Source: Hypholoma sublateritium FD-334 SS-4 (lineage: Eukaryota; Basidiomycota; Agaricomycetes; Agaricales; Strophariaceae). From it: 64,000 nt of DNA. Each line of letters begins with the position of its first letter. Position 1 is the first letter of the stretch. The translations under genes and the position numbers were made by a program. The notes under the pieces were generated by a model, which was not told the origin of the DNA, did no database searches, and saw only the letters and a program-made list of their open reading frames with translations. The DNA lies in contig KN817586.1 in the NCBI GenBank assembly GCA_000827495.1, forward strand, positions 88,722-152,721, written 5' to 3'. Shown here piece after piece: positions 44,737 to 57,305 of the stretch.

Positions 44737-46199
44737 CTGGATATCCTAGAAAAGAAAATATCAAGAAAGAGCCAAGAAAGCCAGAAAGCTGAGAGTGAGT
44801 TGCGGGGAAGCCTGGACGCGTCGGACAACCGGCGGCGGGAGGAAAATGGAAAACGGCAATGACAGGCACATCACGTGCTGCACACTCGGAGAAACCCGGG
44901 TTTTGAAAATCTCCCGTTTGTTGTTTCCAACTCCTTTTCCTTGCCTTTTCCTCGCGTCAAATGTGCTCCCGGCTCTTCGTGATATTTTACGACTCTGAAC
45001 ATGGTTGAACGTTGAACTCTCAGAATTTTGAAACCTTTCCTCCACCACTTAGCTTCCGATAGTGTTGGAATCAGACGAAACGATGGATCACGGTGACGAC
45101 CAGTTGAAGCAATTCACGCGCAATGCGAAGTGACCATCGTACATAAATAATATGCCGAGGAACATATTCCTGACAGGTTTTTCCAATAGTCTATTTATAG
45201 GTACGTGTTTTCTTTCTACGTTTATGTATATCTTTCTCAGCGTCTAATCAGTCTTATCACTTTACGATCGCAGTGTCAGTTGAGAAATCCATCGTATACC
45301 GGTAGGGGGCATCAAAAGTCACTTTTAAGTTCCAGAGCGTGCCGTCTTCACGAACATAAACCCAGTGCTGAGTGCTGAGCCTTCAGCCAAAGCTTGGGGC
45401 TGAATCGTTTGCTTGTTGGTAAGATTCCCTCACTTTGCACTTCATGGTAGTATTGCGTCGTCTGATGCATAAAAGTGCCTTTCCTCACCGGCAGAAAATC
45501 GATGTGTTAATGCCAACCAAAGACACGACAAGTCATACCGTAGCGTTTCAGACTTTCAAATTCCACCTCACAATTGTGCTGAAAGTAAGTATGGTCTATA
45601 TCACCTTATCTCTGTTAACTCGCGCCCAGGCAACATACATACACCATCCGAAGATACAACCGAGGATATGTGATGGCCACCCAGCTGCACTTGTGGTATG
45701 TGCGGCCATAGTGCCCTGAACGTCTACATTCTATTTTTAGCCAGGCTTTCTCCGCGTGGCGTTCCTTCGGCAAGTAAATCATGGATTGCGTTTTGCCTGC
45801 TGGTTGGCTTCTGAAGCGCCTCTTTCGACTCTCCACTGTCCAAACTTTTTATCCTCTTATTCCTCGGAGCCCTTGTACTTCAACCCGACCATCCCTGGCG
45901 TGGACTGTAAGGCCTCGGGTGTTCTGTTGCTTGCTTCCCATTTGCACATTGACAAGAACCCTCTGGCGCACCCCGTGCATCCATGCTTTCAAATTGAAAT
46001 GCGACCATCCGCATGATAATTTTTACCTCACGACCACCGGTTCTCTGACGTACGAATATCGCCCACGATGCATGATGATCGACCACCACCCCCGACCACC
46101 ATCATTCAAACGATTCGCAGGAGGCGCACCACGCGCAGCTACTGATCCCTTTTTCTTGCCCGGGCGCCCTTGTGCTCCCCGTTCCTTGAACTCTGAACC
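44737..46199. other. intergenic, nothing recognised
   Basis: About 1.4 kb between the ferredoxin (minus) and sedolisin (plus) genes. Open frames at 45756-46016 and in the GC-rich end lack family signatures. Confidence 0.5.
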
Positions 46200-46206
46200 G
46201 TATAAA
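46200..46206 (+). promoter_or_regulatory. TATA box of the sedolisin gene
   Basis: CGTATAAAGC lies about 75 nt before the start codon at 46280. Confidence 0.5.
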
Positions 46207-46279
46207 GCGCGCGGCGCGACAACACAAGGCGCATCTCGCGCGGCCAGCTCCCCTCCCTACCCCCGCTCTCAGCCCGACG

Positions 46280-48939
46280 ATGCTCTGCTCCCCGGTCTTC
46301 CTCGCTCTCCTCTCGCTCGCGGTCAGCGTGCAGGCGTCGCCATATGTCCTGCACGAGAAGCGCTCGCACCTCCCCGCCGGATGGACCACGTCGCGCCGCC
46401 ACGACGCGGCGGAGCACCTCCCGCTGCGCTTCGGCCTGCGCCAGTCGAACGTGGACCAGCTCGACGCGCTGCTCATGGACGTCGCGGACCCGGAGTCGCC
46501 GAACTACGGCGCGCACTGGGCGCCTGAGAAGGTCGCGGCGACGTTCGCACCGAGCAAGGCGAGCGTCGACGCCGTGCGCGCGTGGCTCCTCGCGGAGGGC
46601 GTCCCCGCTGCGAAGATGAAGATCGCGCCGGGAAAGGGGTGGATCCAGGCGAACGTGACGGTCGCGCACGCGGAGCGCCTCCTGCGCACGACGTACAACG
46701 TCTACACGCACGCGGGGGGCGAGCAGCACGTCGGTATGTCTTTGTCCTCCCGCCGCGCGCCGGTCCGGCGGTGGGTAGCGCTGACGGGTGCTGCGCAGGC
46801 TGCGAGAAGTACGACCTCCCCGAGCACGTCGCGTCGCACGTCGACCTCGTCACCCCCTCGATCCACTTTGACGCCGTGCTCCGCAAGCGCGGCGGCGCGG
46901 CGGTGCCAGCCAAGAAGATCGGGCTCCCCGGCGTGGGCATCTCGCCGAAAACCACGGGCGCGTTCAGCACGCTGTTCACCGAACTGCAGCACTGCGACAC
47001 GCAGATCACGCCCGTGTGCCTGCGGGCGCTTTACGGGCTCGTCTACCAGCCCTTGGCATCGAGCAAGAACTCGTTCGGCATCGGTACGTGGTTCACCGAT
47101 ATTCTACCCTTTTCGCGGTACTTAGTTTGTTGTGTGCACAGTCGAGTATACCCCACAGGCTTATGTGCAGTCGGATCTCGACATGTTCAACAAGAACTTC
47201 TCCACTGCGATCGTCGGGAAGTCGCCGAACCTGGTCTCCATCGATGGAGGTACGGCTTTGCGCTCGTTCGTGCTCTTCCGACGCTGATGCGTGAAACAGG
47301 CGTTGTCCAGAACGTCCAAACAGGCTTCGACTACAACGGCGAATCCAACCTTGACCTGCAGTACGCGATGAACTTGGTCAACTTCGCGGGCTACAAGCAG
47401 AACGTGACGCTGTACCAAGTCGGTGATATTCCCCAGGGTGGGTCTGTCTATCCTCGTTTATCTGCCATTATCTAATGACTTGATGGATAATAGGAGCGTC
47501 TTTCAACAATTTACTGGACGCTCTCGATGGTTCCTTCTGTACTTTCGAAGGCGGAGATGACCCGCTCAACGATGGTATTTACCCTGACAGCGATTCCTAC
47601 CCTAACGGGTTCAACGGCACGTCTTCCTTCAATACTACCACATAAAAGCCTTGCTCTTACACATCTTCTCGCAACACAGGGACCAGCTGCGGAATCACCA
47701 AACCTGCGAACGTGATTTCGACGTCGTACGGCTACAACGAAGCGGATCTGTCACCCTTCTACACCGCCCGCCAATGTGCCGAGTAAGTGCTCTGGCGGAC
47801 TGCTTTCATTTCGACGCTACTTATGATCATCTCTCCGTCACCTTTGCAGGTATGCCAAGCTCGGGCTGATGGGTGTGACTGTCGTGTACTCTTCAGGCGA
47901 CAACGGTGTTGCCGGTAGGTCGAGCCATGCCCCTCCTGTGCCATCCACTGAACGGCTCTCATTCCAGGAAACAGCGACCTATGCCTCAACGCCGACGGTG
48001 AGTAGCCTTCGCGCGCAGCAGCGACGCCCGCTGACACCGCACCCCAGGCTCGCAGACAGAAGACGGCGCGATCTTCAACCCCAGTAAGCCCCCCCCCCCG
48101 CCGCGCCGTGCGCCCCCGCTGACCGCCCGCGCAGGCTTCCCGTCGACGTGCCCGTACGTCACCGCCATCGGCGCGACGCAGGTGAGCCCGGGGCAGAACG
48201 TCACGGACCCGGAGAGCGCGTGCGAGCAGGTGATCTACAGCGGCGGCGGGTTCAGCAACTACTTCGCGCTGCCGGCGTACCAGAAGGCGGCGGTCGCGGG
48301 GTACCTCAAGGACCACAAGCCCAGCTACGCGGCGGGCATATGGAACTCGACGGGCGGGGTGCGTGCCGCTGATCTGCGTGCGGTGTGTGTGCTGATGGCG
48401 CTTTTTGTTTTGGGTGTGCAGAGCCGCGCGTACCCTGATATCTCCGCGAATGGGTGAGCCGTGCGCGTTTTCTGTGGGCGGGCGGTGCTGATGCGTGTAC
48501 CCTGACAGCGCGAACTACGTCGTCGCTGTGCGTTTTCTTCGTAGCATGCTGCGCGCGCTATGATGTGCTGACGCACGCCCCCAGGTGAACGGCAAGTTCG
48601 CGCGCGTGTTCGGCACGTCCGCGTCGGCGCCCGTCGTCGGCGCGATCCTCACCATGGTGAACGACGCGCGCCTCGCGGTCGGCAAGAAGCCCATCGGGTT
48701 CATCAACCCCTCCGTGCGTCCCCCCCCCACCTCCGTGTCTCATCCATAGTGTGCTCACGCGTCGTTGCGCTCAGATCTACTCGGCCTTCTTCGCAGGCGC
48801 GTTCAACGACATCACGCAGGGCGGGAACCAGGGGTGCGGCACGCCGGGGTTCGCGGCGGTGCCCGGATGGGACCCCGTCACGGGCCTCGGCACGCCGAGC
48901 TTCCCCAAGCTCCTCGCGCGCTGGCTGCTGCTGCCGTGA
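46280..48939 (+). CDS. secreted sedolisin-family serine protease (tripeptidyl peptidase type, S53)
   Basis: Acid protease that removes tripeptides from, or cuts, proteins outside the cell. Signal peptide [19 protein letters not shown], then a pro-kumamolisin activation domain ([38 protein letters not shown]). The catalytic domain follows over more than ten short exons: [16 protein letters not shown], the Glu/Asp pair in [14 protein letters not shown], the Asp in [12 protein letters not shown], and the nucleophile in [13 protein letters not shown]. The C-terminal calcium-binding loop is seen as [21 protein letters not shown] and [17 protein letters not shown]. All catalytic residues are present. 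Length about 560 residues fits the family. Strong codon bias to G/C in third positions. Proteases of this kind are usually induced by acid pH and protein sources. Confidence 0.92.
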
Positions 48940-49692
48940 GCGGCGCGCGGGTGCGATTAAAATTGAGCTCCCGTGTCGAGGGTGCGGGGGTGGTGTATGT
49001 ACGAGATACCCGGTGATGAGAATTAATAAGATACCACTGCTTTGAAGGCGCTCCTTACACATGACCAGATAAATACCATTCACTCATTTGATTTTTGTTC
49101 AATAATTCATTCGACGGTGACTTCAAAGAAATGATAGTCACTTATGTATTTTTTATGAAACCGAATATTTGATGTCAGGGCTTCTCATTGGCTACGTAAC
49201 AGCCAAATATCCGACCAAATAAACTGATGAAAGTTCTTTGAAGTTTGTCTTGAATAAGTGTTTGGATAAAAACTAAATAAAAACACGAAATTTATATCGT
49301 CCTGCACCCGGTGTTATCTTCTCGAGGATGGAGGGTGCGATATCTCGAGTGTGAGGCGTGTCTGTCCTCGCCTCGACACCACAGAACGTGAATTCCTTGA
49401 TTGACGCCCCGCGCGCCGCGCGCCGACGACGTCGGACTCGGACACACCTCCCGACACTAAATAGGATAGGCTCATCACGATCGACAGAAGGCTATCGGAG
49501 TGGCGCGCAACGAGCCACGTCGGCGATCGCCGCGTTCCTATAAGTATTACCACGTTTCTATAAGTAAGTGCCCCTTCGCAGCGCGCGTCGCGTCGCGACA
49601 AGCGGCGGCGGCGGGTACGGCTTCGATCCTGGTAGTTATTCACGCGGATATAACACCCCCACGCACACTCGAAAATCGACTTTCGCCCAACG
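48940..49692. other. intergenic, nothing recognised
   Basis: AT-rich first half, then GC-rich leader region of the desaturase gene. No RNA or repeat seen. Confidence 0.5.
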
Positions 49693-52403
49693 ATGCCCTT
49701 CCACCTATTCCGCTCCAGCCCCGAATACACCGCCCGCGCCGCGCGCCCCGCGCACACACTCGCGCCGCCGCGCGCGCCCGTCCGCCTCGCGGCGCTGCGC
49801 GCGGCCGTGCCGGCGCGGCTGTTCGTGCGCTCGACGGCGCGGGGCGTGGGGTGTGTGCTGAGGCTCGGCGTGTGTGTGCGGGGGATTTACTGGGCGGGGA
49901 CGTTGATTGGCGGTGTGGGGGCGGGTGGGGGAGGGGGATGGGGAGGGGTGGGGGTGAGGTGGGTGCTTTGGTGCGTGTATTGGTGCGTGCAGGGGCTTGC
50001 GTTCGCGGGGGTGTGGTGTCTCGGTGTGTCTTCCCTCCTTCCCTCATCGCTGAGTGTTGGCTGACGCGGCGGCGGGGTCAGGGCACGAGGTGCGCATTAG
50101 CCGCGCTGTGCTTTGCTGCCAGTGGGGTGCTGATAGCGCTGACGTCGATACTTCGGGGGCAGGCGGGGCACGGCGCGCTGTCTGAATATGCGGCGGTGAA
50201 CACCGCGCTCGGCGTGCTCGCGCACACGTTCGTGCTCACGCCGTACCACGCGTGGCGCGTCACGCACGCGGCGCACCACGTACGTCCCTCCTCCCTCTCT
50301 CATGCGCGGCGCGGCGCTGACGCTTGTTCAAAATGATGCTCAATAATCAATTGTTCGCTGCTGAATGCCCAATTTTCATATTTACCGGATGAAATGTGGA
50401 CTGGGCAATGCAGCGCGCAACGAACGACCTCGACCGCGACGAGACGTACGTCCCGCCCCTGCGCAGCGCGCTCCCCGGCGCGGCGCATGCGATGGAGGAA
50501 ACGCCCGCGGCGACGCTCGCGAAGCTCGTCGTACGGCAGTTCTTGTGTGTCTATCCATTGCTCCCTCCTCGCGATGACTGGCTGACGGGGGCGGGCAGTG
50601 GGTTCCAGCTCTACCTCCTGTGCGTGCTTTACCCGCCGCTGCGCCGACGCGCGCGATTCTAACTGGAGGTGCTGGTGCCAGGCACAACCGAAAAGGCAAC
50701 CCGCGCTACCCCCGCGGGACGAGCGTGCGTCCTCCCTTCTTCCATCCCCGCACCCACCGCGGCGCTGTGCTGACCCGCCCTAAACAAAACACAGCACTAC
50801 CTCCCGTCGTCCAAGCTCTTCAAGCCGAGGCACTGTACGCTCTGTTCATCTCACAGCACCGCGCCTGCGCCGACTGACATGGCATCGCCAGACAACGCCG
50901 TCCTCGCGTCGAACGCGTGCATAAGTGCGATGCTCGTCCTCCTCCTTGCGTACGCGCGCGCGAGGGGGTGGGGCGCGCTGGGGGCGCATTATGTCATGCC
51001 GTGGCTCGTGAGTGCCTCCCTTCCCCATTCCCTCCCTTCCCCCATTCCCCTTCCCCTCGCCTTCGTTCGTTCGTTCGACAGCGCTGACCGCCCATTGCAG
51101 TGGGCGCACAACTGGTACGCTGCCCCCCCCGGAGACGTAGAGACGCACGCTGATGAGGGCGAAGGATCGTGCTGTTCACGTATCTGCAGCACAGCGACCC
51201 GACGATCCCGTACTACCGCAAGGTGCGCCTTTCCCTCCTCCCTCCCTCCCTCTTTCCCTCCTTTCCCTCCCCTCCTCCTCCTTCCTCCCTTCCTCTTCCT
51301 CCTCCGTCCGTCCCCCCATCGTATGACGTCACGTCCCCTCCCTCTTCCTGAGATACAGCCGATAGCTGACACGCGCGTACATTATACAGGGCGCGTGGAC
51401 CTTCGCGCGCGGCGCGCTCGCGACGGTCGACCGGCCGCTGCTCGGGTGGGCGGGGCGCTTTTTTATGCATAATGTGCGTCGTCTTTCCCCCTTCTCCCTC
51501 CTCTCCTCCTCCTCCCTCCTCCTCCCCTTCCCTTGTCTCCTCCCCCTTCCGCTTCCCCTTGCCTCTGCTCTTCCCTCCTCCCTTTGCATGAATGCATCCC
51601 TCCGCCCGCCAGTGAAAGTACACGCAGCTGACGCAGCACGCAGATAAGCAGCGACCACGTCGCGCACCACTTCTTCCCCTCGATCCCGTTCTGTGAGTCG
51701 CCCCCTTTTGGCCCTCCCTTCCTTTCTTTTCTTTATTTTTGTGGATGCTGACGGTCGTGTCTTCACTCACGCGATGCCATACTGTGCGATGCGACAACAT
51801 ACGATGCGATACAATGCAAAATGCGGTGCAATGCAATGCACCGAGCAGACAACCTCCCCGAAGCAACAGCGGCCATCCGCCCCGTCCTCGGCGAATACTA
51901 CGCGTACGACAGCACGGTGCGCCGTCTCCCCCTTCCTCCCCCATCCCCCTCCTCCTCCCCACTTCCGCCCTCCGCCTCCGTACACTTGAAATCCAACCCA
52001 CTAACACATACCCCGTGCACAGCCCGCGCTATACGCGCTCTGGCGCTCCTTCACGCGGTGCGTGTACGTCGACGCGGTGGGCGCGCTGCCCCCGGACGGC
52101 GCGCCCGGCGCGGACCCGTTGCTCGGCGATGTGAGTGCTGGCGCGGGTATGGACGCGGGCGCAGGCGCGGGCGAGGGCGCAGACGCGGGGGAGGGCGCAG
52201 ACGCGGGGGAGGGCGCGAGTACACGCGCAGCGGAGAGTGAGGGCGACGGCGACGGCCAATGGGAAAACGAAAGCGCACGCAAACGCAGTCCCAGACCCGA
52301 GGGCTCGAACAAAGACGCGTACGCAAGTGGCAGGGACGCAGGCGAGGTGCTGTTCTTCCGCGACCGGCGCGGGGTGCCGGCGGTCGGCGCGCGCTGGGCT
52401 TAG
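49693..52403 (+). CDS. Delta-12 fatty acid desaturase (FAD2 type), microexon-rich
   Basis: ER membrane di-iron enzyme converting oleic to linoleic acid. Fourteen exons close in frame to 486 residues: 49693-50023, 50082-50089, 50163-50279, 50414-50544, 50599-50619, 50682-50724, 50795-50834, 50892-51007, 51101-51114, 51165-51222, 51390-51473, 51644-51692, 51849-51916, 52023-52403. All three His boxes are present: HEAGHG, split between an 8-nt microexon and the next exon, HAAHH, and HVAHHFFP. Other family text: LRAAVPARLFVRSTARG, GNPRYPRGTSHYLPSSKLF, YLQHSDPTIPYYR, YNLPEATAAIRPVLGEYYAY, and the end GEVLFFRDRRG. A Gly/Ala/Glu-rich insert of about 75 residues (with an 18-bp-type minisatellite) precedes that end. 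The gene is extremely GC-rich with C/T-rich introns. HEAGHG replaces the common HECGHG. Confidence 0.9.
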
Positions 52404-53817
52404 CTAGCTTAGCTGGGCGCGTGCGCGTGCGGATGCGGAGGCGGGGGTGCGTGCGCGTGCGCGGACTGCGCCGGTGCGGGTACGGAGGCGGGGTGGGGTA
52501 AAGGCGTGGGTGCGCGGACTGGACCGGTGCGCGGGAGGGGTGACGGCGTGGGCGTGGGAGCGGGTGGGAACGGGTGGGGGAAAGAGCCGCGGAAGGGCGG
52601 GCGTACAACGCGCGGCGGGGCGGGTGCAGCTAGCGCGCGGGTGTCGTAATGGGCGGGACGGTGAGTGCAGTGCCGTACGCGCGGCGGGTGTCGACGGGGC
52701 GCGGGCCGGGGGGAGCGCGGGCGGGGTATCACGCTGCATGTAATGTACGGAATAGCGAGATACGAACACAAACACACGCGCCGCGCCGCGCTGCGCGAGT
52801 AAATGCACCCAGCACCTGCGATTCACTTCCGCCTTCCAGCCGCCCGCACGTCGATACCCGCGTCGAAGGCGAAGCGCGCGTACTACGTAGAGCCGCAACG
52901 CAGCCTCGCAACGCGCGCGGGTGTGTGTCCGCCGCGGCACCTGCGCCGGCGTACTGGGACTTGAACTCAAATCGCCCATGCACGTAAGCACACTACGCCA
53001 TGCCACGCCATACCACGCCATGCCACGCCACGCCGCGCAGCGCAGATTCTATCACGATGCATGGAAGCGTAGCAGAAGGGACGTGAGTGAAGAACCACGC
53101 GCGCCAAAAATAGCGTGTCCACAGCCGGCGCACGCCCGAAATGTGTCGTTATTTCATTATAGAGCGCCCGCGGGCGGGGCGCTGCGTTCCTCGGCGTCGG
53201 CGCGGGGCTATTGTTGGGTTGCTTGTAATTATCAATAGCGTAGGTATAGGCGGGCAGCTAGGGGCAAGCCAATCGGCGGGTGGGGGGGGGCGTGTATATT
53301 TAATATGCAGAGGTGCGGCCACACCGCCGCCGAGACGCGTTGGCTTGGTTCGGCGCGGTGCTTCCCTTCCCTTCCTTCCCTTCCTTCCTGCGCATCCATC
53401 CACCATTCCATGCGTTCCATTCAGTCGGTCGGTCAGTGATCAGGACAAACATAGCACGGGCTTCGCGGCGCGCCGTGCGTATCATGGTATCGCACAGTGC
53501 CCCACCACCGTGCGTGGTGTGCTATACGAGCGTGCTGGCGACGCCGCGGCGGCGGCGGCGGCGGGAGGCCCAGCTGCTGCGCGCGATCCGCAAGGCGGTC
53601 CTCGGCGTGCTTCTCACCCAGCGACGCGCGCACGTGCGGCGCGGCGCGGCTCGCCTCGCGTTCCCACCCCGCGGCGTGGCCAAGTTAAGACGGCGGGAAC
53701 CCGCGTGCCGGGGTGGGTAATATTAATATTAACCGCCCCACGCACCTGCACACCTGCACGCTGCGCCTCCCACACCCCCCGCACTTGCTACCTACCACGC
53801 AGCACGAACTCCGCAGG
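52404..53817. other. GC-rich intergenic, no supported gene
   Basis: Long frames on both strands reflect GC bias. 52990-53040 has a short imperfect CCATGCCACG repeat. A tRNA-like fragment near 52945-53015 was considered and rejected. Confidence 0.45.
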
Positions 53818-54979
53818 ATGTCCTCCCGCCTTGCGCTCGCCCCGCTGAGCGAGCTCGCCTCGCCGTCGCCCGAGGTCGGGCCCGCCGACGTCGACGCTGA
53901 GCCTGTGCTCGCACACGAGGACGACCTCCCCGCCCACGCCCCACGCACTAACACCAACACCCCCCACCACACCGCCACCGCCCCACAGCCCACCGCAAAC
54001 GCACCCGCCAAGTCATGGGTCGACCCCGCCGCGCTCCCCGCGCACGCGCACGCGACGCCCGTCGGCGGCTCCGCGCCCGCGTGGGTCAAGGCGCTGAGCT
54101 ACAACACGCTCATGCACTACGGCGTCGGCCCCGCCGACGCGTTCGGCGCGCGCGTCGGGCGCGCGCTGCGCTTCACGGACGTCAGCGTGCGGCCCGGCGC
54201 CGGCGCCGGCGGCAGGCTGGAGGCGACGACGACGGCGGAGGTCGCGGTGACGAAGCGTGCGTCGTGTGTCTGCTGCCTGCGTATGGGAGCGCGCTGATGG
54301 ATGATGGGACACAGATATGCTGAATGGCGCGGGGATGCTGCACGGCGGGTGCGTCGCGTACCTCATCGACAAGTGCGTCTTCCTTTTCCCGCCCCCCTCC
54401 ACTGCGCTGACCGCCGCACCCGCCTTTATCGCTCTGCCCGCACGCATTTACCGCCCGGCCCACACACGCAATCATCGACACAGCTGCTGCAGCACGCCGC
54501 TCGTCGTGCTCGGCCTGAGCACGGGCACGAACGGCGTCGGCGTCACGCAGGCGCTCAACATCCTCTTCCACGCGCCCGCGCCGCTGTGAGTTCCCCTTTC
54601 CTCCTTGTCCTCCCGTTCCCTCCCTTCCCCTTCCCCTTCGATTTGGCGCGGTGCGTTGCGCTTCGCGTCTTCCTGCTTGCGCCGGATCTTATCCTATCTT
54701 CTCCTATCCAATCCGCACCGGCGCTAACAATACCCCCCCGCAGCGGCACGACCCTCCAGATCGTCAGCACGTCCATCGCGCTCGGCGGGCGCGTCATGAG
54801 CGCGCGGTGCGAGGTGCGTCGCGCTTCCTCTCTCTCCTCCCGTGTGCCAGTTTACTTATTTTGATACGTCTCTTATTTCATTTTATCGCGCCGCCCCCCG
54901 CGCGCAGATCCTCGACAAGGACTCCGGGCGCACGATCGCGTCCGCGTTCCTCAGCAAGATGCAGCCCGCGAAGCTCTAG
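53818..54979 (+). CDS. hotdog-fold thioesterase (4HBT superfamily, ACOT13-like)
   Basis: Predicted acyl-CoA thioesterase. Five exons (53818-54256, 54315-54372, 54484-54585, 54744-54813, 54908-54979) encode 246 residues. The first ~75 residues are low-complexity Ala/Pro/His text. The hotdog domain holds GRALRFTDVSV, then KHMLNGAGMLHGGCVAYLID, the helix and catalytic loop typical of PaaI/ACOT13 proteins (N-G-x(3)-HGG), LVVLGLSTGTNGVGVTQALN, LGTTLQIVSTSIALGGRVMS and ILDKDSGRTIASAFLSKM at the C-terminus. Active-site Asn and Gly positions are conserved. Location (mitochondrial or cytosolic) cannot be told from the Ala-rich N-terminus. High GC like its neighbours. Confidence 0.88.
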
Positions 54980-55195
54980 TCGCGTCCATATGAAGACAAC
55001 GCGCGCGTCGCGGTCGAGCGTGGGGCGCCGTCCTCAGGCGAGCGTCGCTGCAATCGTCTCATTGCATTCGCCGCTTTGGACACACCAAACCACCCACACA
55101 TGCACACAAATTCAACGCCTCGAACGCCGGGTCCAGCCCGCCGTTCGGCGTCGCGTTCTGGGGACGCCGGGGCGCAATATGCACACTGTACACAT

Positions 55196-55223
55196 ACCTA
55201 CCTACCTACCTACCTACCTACCT
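55196..55223. repeat. TACC tetranucleotide microsatellite
   Basis: Seven uninterrupted TACC/CTAC units. Confidence 0.95.
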
Positions 55224-55590
55224 GTCCTATATCTGTCCATCTTCGGCGCCCGTATCTCCTGTTCACATCTCCATCTCCATCTCCATTCCATGTTCCCATC
55301 TCTATCTTCACTTCCATCTGCCTGTCCATCTGCGGCGCCCGTATCTCGCGCCCTCTCCCGTATTTCATCTCCATCTCCGTCTATGCATCGCCCACCAGTC
55401 CATATATGCATCCCCATCGCCGTACCATACACACGCACACACGCACACACATGCACATGATGCCCATACCCACGTTCTCAGATACGCATCACGGAATCAA
55501 TCTCATTATACTTATATGCACGCCGAGCGCACACAGGGCGCAGCCGGTGCGGTTTTGCATATCGAGGCGGTCCAGCAGATACTCTTCCGT

Positions 55591-55914
55591 GATCCCCGCT
55601 TTACGATGAGGTGCGCCCGCCCGCAGTGGGATACGCAGAGCCCACAGTAGTCGGCGTGCACACGCGGATACACGGTAATCACGATGCGGGACGCGCGCCC
55701 GTCGCGGTGTATCTGTAAATAAAATGTAGTACACACTACACACGAAAATCCATCACGTTGATGCCCGCTTTACGATGAGGTGCGCCCGCCCACAGTAACC
55801 TACAGAGCTACACACGCGGACACACAGGAATCACGATCCGGGACGCGCGCGCGCGCTGTATCTCGGCGTATCCGTAAATAAAGTGTAGTACACACTGCGC
55901 ACACACGAAAATCC
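55591..55914. repeat. tandem duplication of about 165 bp
   Basis: Copy 1 (55591-55751) and copy 2 (55760-55914) share CGCTTTACGATGAGGTGCGC, AATCACGAT(G/C)CGGGACGCGCG, GTAAATAAA(A/G)TGTAGTACAC and CACACGAAAATCC. Copies differ by small indels and substitutions. Confidence 0.85.
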
Positions 55915-56073
55915 TCCACGGCGGCACGCCGATGCGCTACCCCACCGCGTCTCCAGGATCCCACCTACTCGCTCCCTAAACGAAAATAACTACGCACGCC
56001 TTCCCTACCCTCCCCACCCTCCCCACCCTCCCCCTCCTAACCCACCCCCACCTTCCCCAACTCCTTCCCTCCC

Positions 56074-56975
56074 TTAGGCTCTCAGACGCAGCGGCACCCC
56101 GCTCACCTCCCCATGGCTGAACACCCGCTTCTCAGTGCGCGTGATGCGCAGGCGCGTCCCGCACAGCGGGTCGGGGCACGCGACCTCCGCGTCGCTCGCC
56201 ATCCAGTCGTGCGCGTGCGCGGGGCGCTGCTTCGCGGCGAGGAGGGGGAGGACGGCCGCTGTCGTTGGGGCGCGTGGGGTGGGTTGGGTTGGGTGGTGGT
56301 ATCGGGTAGTAGAGGGGAGGGGAGAAGGAGCGGGATAGCGATGGATATAATTAGGACAGAGTCGCGTCAGCTGTGGATCGGGGATCGTATAATGCAAACA
56401 GGGATTGAGAATAAAAACGCAGCGCGCGTGCATTCACGCGGGCATGGTATGCACACGACCAACCGCGAAACAGCATGCCAGCACTGTCCCAGCGCCGTGC
56501 AAGTGCAAGCGCAAGGCATGCACCTGCCCAAGACCACACAGCGCAGAACCCCACCGCCGCGCCTCACGCTCCGAACCAAACCGAACCCAAAATGCACACC
56601 CAAGACTCAGAAAATAGAGCCGCACTCAAACCTCAGAAAATAGAACCGCACACCCAAGTCTCAGAAAATAGAACCGCCCAACCAAGCAGAAAGAAGCAGG
56701 AGGAAGGAAGCGCAGCACCAAACGATCCGCCACGCACCCAGCGAATAGATCGAGAACCCCTGCTCAGGCGGGAGGTGCAGCATCTCGCCCCGCAGCACGA
56801 AGTGGTCCCCCGGCTTCGCGCCGCACAGGATCCGCGCGCCGGGCGGGCAGACGACCTCCACGCGCAGGTCGAATAGTTCGAATGTGTCGTCGGTGTCGAC
56901 GTTGGTGGCGGCGGCGGCGGCACTGGTGGCGCCGTCGTCCGCAGAGAGTGCTTGAGGGGATTCGCGTTCGCTCAT
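56074..56975 (-). CDS. TIGR04076-like conserved fungal protein
   Basis: Two exons: 56975 to about 56734, and about 56256 to the stop at 56074, with an unusually long 0.48-kb intron between. About 140 residues: acidic N-terminus, then FELFDLRVEVVCPPGARILC, GAKPGDHFVLRGEMLHLP, FSIYSLAAVLPLLAAKQRP and VACPDPLCGTRLRITRTEKR. The pattern (compact domain, conserved C-x-G-x-K-x-G-D and C-P-D-P segments) is that of the small TIGR04076 family, widespread in bacteria and fungi, of unknown function. The paired cysteines could bind metal, which is inference. The intron has strong pyrimidine runs. Confidence 0.8.
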
Positions 56976-57305
56976 GGTGATAATCAGGAGGAACGATGGT
57001 AAATCCAGATTCTGATAGCGGAGATTGCGGCGTGACCTGCACGGTTCCTTTCTGCCCTCATTTGTTCTCGCTCACGCTTCATCTTCACCGAATGACCATA
57101 GAAAGAAACCATTCGCTTTTAGGCTCGCACTGCATGAAGGGAGGCATCGAAATACATGGAATGGCATAAAACTCGCATAACTATACCCCATACGCGGGCG
57201 GCTCTCTCTATTCCCCTCGCATGTGTGTCTCCGCCACGGGGAGCGAGCCAAGCCGTCGTGGAAATGAGGCCGATATATGTGGGTGGCAGTCTAAAGACGG
57301 CTAAA
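56976..57305. other. intergenic, nothing recognised
   Basis: Short region between the TIGR04076-like and RPS17 genes. Confidence 0.5.

Larger units (their letters stand above)
54980..56073. other. intergenic with simple and tandem repeats
   Basis: No gene supported. Contains a TACC microsatellite, CCATCT-rich runs, CACACG runs and a ~165-bp tandem duplication (separate entries). Confidence 0.55.

Noticed and set aside
52945..53015. tRNA-like fragment on the minus strand (6-bp acceptor match, T-loop-like GAGTTCAAGTCCCAG)
   Set aside because: Only about 52 nt between the acceptor arms, no anticodon arm, and the T stem has a mismatch; at most a relic.
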